From assembly GCF_018883605.1 (NCBI RefSeq), contig NZ_JAHLEM010000022.1, positions 1 to 34,253 on the forward strand: 34,253 nt of DNA. The letters are read 5' to 3'. The notes beneath the pieces are model-generated. The model worked only from the letters and a program-made list of their open reading frames with translations, was not told the origin of the DNA and searched no databases. Below, one piece after another: positions 31,012 to 34,253 of this stretch. The position numbers and the translations under genes were made by a program. The number at the start of each line of letters is the position of its first letter. Within the stretch, counting starts at the first letter, position 1. Source of the stretch: Streptomyces niphimycinicus (GTDB lineage Bacteria > Actinomycetota > Actinomycetes > Streptomycetales > Streptomycetaceae).

Positions 31012-32280
31012 TCAGGACCGGCCGTGCCCCCGGTACAGCTCCAGCTCGGAGTCGAGTTCGACGGCCAGGACGGTGGCGTGGTCGTCGAGGTCGGCGGCCG
31101 CGGGCGGGTCGATCCACAGCACGCCGGGGACCTCGTGCAGGCCGCCGATCACCTGGTGGCCGAGTTCGGTGCCGGTGCCGAGGACGGTCACCCGGCGTAC
31201 GGGGGTCACCAGGCCCCGTACGCCGATGGGCGAGCGCGGGATGTCGAAGACCGTCAGATAGAGGGTGCGGCGGTCGGCCGCGAGGGTGCTGGGGCCGTAG
31301 TGGTGGCCGGCGGGCAGGCCCGCGACGGTGCCGTACACCGCGTCGGCGTGCCGGGCGATCCAGTCGCCCATCCCTTCGAGGCGTTCGACCTGCTCATCGG
31401 GGATCGTGCCGTCCTCCTTCGGGCCCACGGAGAGCAGCAGATTGCCGCCCGCGCCGATGGTCTCGGTGAAGTAGCGGATGAGCTGGGTCGTCGTCTTGTA
31501 GTTGTGGTCGTGGTGCTGGAAGCCCCATGAGTCGTTGAAGGTCAGGCACAGCTCCCAGGGCCCGGGGGGCGGTTCGATCGGCACGCCCTGCTCGGGGGTG
31601 GCGTAGTCGCCCTCGCTGAGCATGCGCGCGTTCAGTACGCAGTCCGGGACCTCGGCGCGGATGAGCCGGGCCAGCTCGCGGATCCCCCATTGCTCCTCGG
31701 TGCGCTCCCACTCGCCGTCGAACCACAGCAGGTCGGGGCGGAATCGGGTGGTGAGCTCGTGCACCTGGCCGTCGCGGTAGGCGAGGTAGCGCGCCCAGGC
31801 GTCGAGGTCCTCCGCTTCCTTCGGGACCTCGGCGTACGGGTTGTTCTCCTGCTCGGGCGGCCGTCCCTCGTAGCGGGTGGAGGCGTAGTCGGGGTGGTTC
31901 CAGTCGCTGTGCGAGTAGTAGAGGCCGACCTTCAGGCCCTGTTCGCGCAGGGCTTCGGCGTACGGGGCGACGAGGTCGCGGCCGGCCGGGGTGTGCCGGA
32001 CCACGTTCAGGTCGCCGTGGGTGGTGTCCCACAGGGCGACGCCGTCGTGGTGGCGGCTGGTCAGCACGGCGTAGCGGGCTCCGGCGCGGGCGAAGAGGGC
32101 GGCCCATGCGCGGGGGTCGTACCGCGCCGCGGTGAACCGGTCGAGCTGCGCCATGTACGTCTCGTGCGGGACGTCGCCCTCGAAGAAGGACCAGGACTCC
32201 TGTACGCCGTCCACGGCGTAGATGCCCCAGTGGATGAAGATCCCGAACTTCGCGTCGGGGAACCACGGTCGCATGGCCAT
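31012..32280 (-). CDS. Alpha-L-fucosidase-like glycoside hydrolase (GH29)
   Basis: 422 residues, no signal peptide, so cytosolic. GH29 hallmarks: KFGIFIHWGIYAV (His17-Trp18), VLTSRHHDGVALWD (His77-His78), LYYSHSDWNHP, and DLLWFDGEW with Asp188 as the likely nucleophile. FNDSWGFQHHDHNYKTTTQL and GNLLLSVGPKEDG complete the catalytic barrel; a small beta domain ends the protein. GAGGAG precedes the ATG. It starts 4 bp after the GH38 stop, so the two form an operon that would trim fucose- and mannose-containing oligosaccharides after uptake. Substrate linkage is not determined. Confidence 0.92.
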   Translation of the reverse strand: MAMRPWFPDAKFGIFIHWGIYAVDGVQESWSFFEGDVPHETYMAQLDRFTAARYDPRAWAALFARAGARYAVLTSRHHDGVALWDTTHGDLNVVRHTPAGRDLVAPYAEALREQGLKVGLYYSHSDWNHPDYASTRYEGRPPEQENNPYAEVPKEAEDLDAWARYLAYRDGQVHELTTRFRPDLLWFDGEWERTEEQWGIRELARLIRAEVPDCVLNARMLSEGDYATPEQGVPIEPPPGPWELCLTFNDSWGFQHHDHNYKTTTQLIRYFTETIGAGGNLLLSVGPKEDGTIPDEQVERLEGMGDWIARHADAVYGTVAGLPAGHHYGPSTLAADRRTLYLTVFDIPRSPIGVRGLVTPVRRVTVLGTGTELGHQVIGGLHEVPGVLWIDPPAAADLDDHATVLAVELDSELELYRGHGRS

Positions 32281-32284
32281 GGTG

Positions 32285-34253
32285 TCAGCTCCTCTTCAGC
32301 CGCAGGGTCAGGATCTGGAACGGGCGCAGATTCACCGTGACATTGCCGTCCGCATCGGTCCTCAGCACGTCCTGGGCCTCGGTGAGCGGGCGTTCCAGCA
32401 GGTCGGTGACGGTGGCGCCGGTGTGGGTGAAGCCGGGGCGCAGCGTGGTGCGGGTACGGCCGCCGAGCGATTCGTAGAGCCGCACCACCACATCGCCCGA
32501 ACGGTCGTCGGCGAGCTTGACCGCCTCGACGACGGCGGCCGGGCCGTCCGTGGTGACGATCGGGGCCACGGCCGCGCCGGGGTCGGCGACGCGCAGCGGG
32601 AGGTTGAGCGCGTAGCCCTCGGCGATCGCGTCCTCGATGGTCGCGCCGGGCAGGAGGGCGTAGGTGAAGCGATGGATGCCCTGGTCGGCCTCGGGGTCGG
32701 GCACTCGCGGGGCGCGCACCAGGCTGAGCCGGACGGTGGTCGTCGTACCGCCGGTGCCCTCGCCCCTCTCGTGGGTGGTGCGGGCCACGTCGTGCCCGTA
32801 GGTCGAGTCGTTGAGGACCGCCACGCCGTAGCCCGGTTCGGCGACATGCACCCAGCGGTGGCCGTAGACCTCGAAGCGGGCCGCTTCCCAGCTCGTGTTG
32901 GTGTGGGTGGGTCGGTGGACATGGCCGAACTGGATCTCGGCGGTCGACCGGTCCGCGTGGATGTCGATGGGGAAGGCGGCCTTGAGGATCTTCTCGGCCT
33001 CGTGCCAGTCGATCTCGGTCGCGAAGTCGATACGGCGGCTGCCCGCGCGGACGGTGATGGTCTGGACGATGCGCGAGCGGCCGCACCTGCCGAAGGCGCG
33101 CTCCACGCGCAGCGCGCCGAGCAGCGGGCCCTGCTCGGCGACGGTGACCGCGTCCGAGTCGAGCAGATCGGTCCAGCGCTGCCGGTAGTGCTTGTCGATG
33201 TCCCAGGCGTCCCAGTAGTTGGGCAGGTCACTGTGGAGTCGCAGGAGGTTGCCCGCGACGCCCGGCGCCAGGACCTCACGGCCGGCCACCAGGTCCCGTA
33301 CCGAGGCGAGTGTGCCGTCCTCGGCGAGCTCGACCCTGACCAGGCCGTTGTCCAGGACGCGGCCACCGATGACGGTGACGGGCTCGGGGGCCGGGGCCGC
33401 GGTCGCGGAGGGGGTCAGCGGGGCGGCGCCGGACGCCGGCACCCGCGCGTAGACCGCGACGGTGCCGTCCGCCAGCGGCTGGCCCTCGGCCGTGCCCGCG
33501 GGGACGGCGATGACCTCGGCGCGCGGGCGGGGGCTGGTGTTGAACACCCGCACGGCGCATCCAGGCGCGGCGGCACCGCCCAGCGCCGCCATCGCCTCCG
33601 CCGTGAGTTCCATCAGCTCCGCCGCCACCCTGGCGTATTCCGCCTCCGCCTCGCGGTGCACCCAGGCGATGGACGAGCCCGGCAGGATGTCGTGGAACTG
33701 GTGGAGCAGCACCGTCTTCCACAGCCGGTCGAGCCGCTCGTACGGGTAGGGGCGGTCGGCCTGCAGCGTGGCGGCCGTCGACCACAGCTCCGCCTCGCGC
33801 AGCAGATGCTCGCTGCGCCGGTTGCCCTGCTTGGTGCGGGCCTGCGAGGTGTAGGTGGCGCGGTGCAGCTCCAGATAGAGCTCGCCGGTCCACACCGGGG
33901 CGTCGGGGTATTCGGCCCGGGCAGCGGCGAAGAAGTCGTCGGGGTGTTCGATGACGACCTTCGCGGAGCCCTCCAGGTTGGCCAGCCGGCGCGCCCGCTC
34001 CATCATCTCGCGGGTGGGCCCGCCGCCCCCGTCGCCGTGCCCGAAGGGTGCCAGGGAGCGGGTGCCGCGCCCCTTGTCCTGGTAGTTGCGTACGGCGTGG
34101 GCCATCTCCTGGCCGGAGAACTCGGCGTTGTAGGTGTCCACCGGCGGGAAGTGGGTGAAGACCCGGGAGCCGTCGATGCCCTCCCACCAGAAGGTGTGGT
34201 GGGGCAGCTTGTTGGTCTGGTTCCAGGAGAGCTTCTGGGTCAGGAACCACTCG
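32285..34253 (-). CDS. Alpha-mannosidase (GH38), N-terminal part beyond the window
   Basis: About 655 codons are present; the start lies to the right of the window. The visible part begins EWFLTQKLSWNQTNKLPHHT then FWWEGIDGSRVFTHFPP, a conserved GH38 stretch following the catalytic Asp, which itself is off the edge. Next come the helical middle domain (HQFHDILPGSSIAWVH) and the long beta-sandwich C-terminal domains (NYWDAWDIDKHYRQ, RYDIDWHE-like TEIDWHEAEKILKAAFPIDI). Family members are about 1000 residues, so roughly a third is missing. Cleaves alpha-mannosides and is probably intracellular. Paired with the GH29 gene. Confidence 0.9.
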   Translation of the reverse strand, partial: EWFLTQKLSWNQTNKLPHHTFWWEGIDGSRVFTHFPPVDTYNAEFSGQEMAHAVRNYQDKGRGTRSLAPFGHGDGGGGPTREMMERARRLANLEGSAKVVIEHPDDFFAAARAEYPDAPVWTGELYLELHRATYTSQARTKQGNRRSEHLLREAELWSTAATLQADRPYPYERLDRLWKTVLLHQFHDILPGSSIAWVHREAEAEYARVAAELMELTAEAMAALGGAAAPGCAVRVFNTSPRPRAEVIAVPAGTAEGQPLADGTVAVYARVPASGAAPLTPSATAAPAPEPVTVIGGRVLDNGLVRVELAEDGTLASVRDLVAGREVLAPGVAGNLLRLHSDLPNYWDAWDIDKHYRQRWTDLLDSDAVTVAEQGPLLGALRVERAFGRCGRSRIVQTITVRAGSRRIDFATEIDWHEAEKILKAAFPIDIHADRSTAEIQFGHVHRPTHTNTSWEAARFEVYGHRWVHVAEPGYGVAVLNDSTYGHDVARTTHERGEGTGGTTTTVRLSLVRAPRVPDPEADQGIHRFTYALLPGATIEDAIAEGYALNLPLRVADPGAAVAPIVTTDGPAAVVEAVKLADDRSGDVVVRLYESLGGRTRTTLRPGFTHTGATVTDLLERPLTEAQDVLRTDADGNVTVNLRPFQILTLRLKRS

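Overview
The window is very GC-rich, with codon third positions almost always G or C, frequent GTG starts and ATGA overlaps. Its families (ROK and MarR regulators, NarL- and OmpR-type two-component systems, a second enolase, Streptomyces-type transposase remnants) point to a Streptomyces or close relative, probably an accessory or chromosome-arm region. No rRNA, tRNA or CRISPR array was found.

Region 1 (1-6.4 kb) has an envelope and lipid-carrier theme. It holds the end of uppP, a polytopic GT-C-like protein, and a COG4705 membrane protein built from four quasi-repeats. Facing these is a minus-strand operon dedA - PAP2 phosphatase - OmpR-type regulator - histidine kinase. Two cis sites stand out: a tandem pair of 18-bp TACA/TGTA dyads before dedA, and an 11-bp-periodic direct repeat before the COG4705 gene.

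Region 2 (6.4-13.6 kb) mixes intact genes with gene debris. A divergent LysR / alcohol-dehydrogenase pair is broken in both members. A regulator that fuses an HxlR winged helix to a peroxiredoxin domain is divergent from an enolase paralogue. After the enolase comes a graveyard: stubs of a DHFR-like and a MobC-like gene, an IS transposase, a SUKH-like end, a VOC gene with a one-base frameshift, and a Tn3 transposase piece.

Region 3 (13.6-18.7 kb) has a secreted RTX-like repeat protein with a strong terminator, a TmrB-like P-loop protein, and a decayed sugar locus: ROK regulator, Gfo/Idh/MocA oxidoreductase, and a solute-binding protein that has lost its middle.

Region 4 (18.7-23.2 kb) is an intact catabolic operon, SDR - amidohydrolase - acyl-CoA ligase - MaoC hydratase. 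It is divergent from a MarR regulator, and a perfect palindrome overlaps the operon's -35 box. It looks like CoA-dependent degradation of a carboxylic acid that has not been identified.

Region 5 (23.2-34.3 kb) has a NarL-type two-component system divergent from a secreted GH-A-like protein, a zinc-type dehydrogenase lacking the structural-zinc lobe, a fused ABC exporter, an APH-like kinase, and a GH29-GH38 glycosidase pair that runs off the right end.
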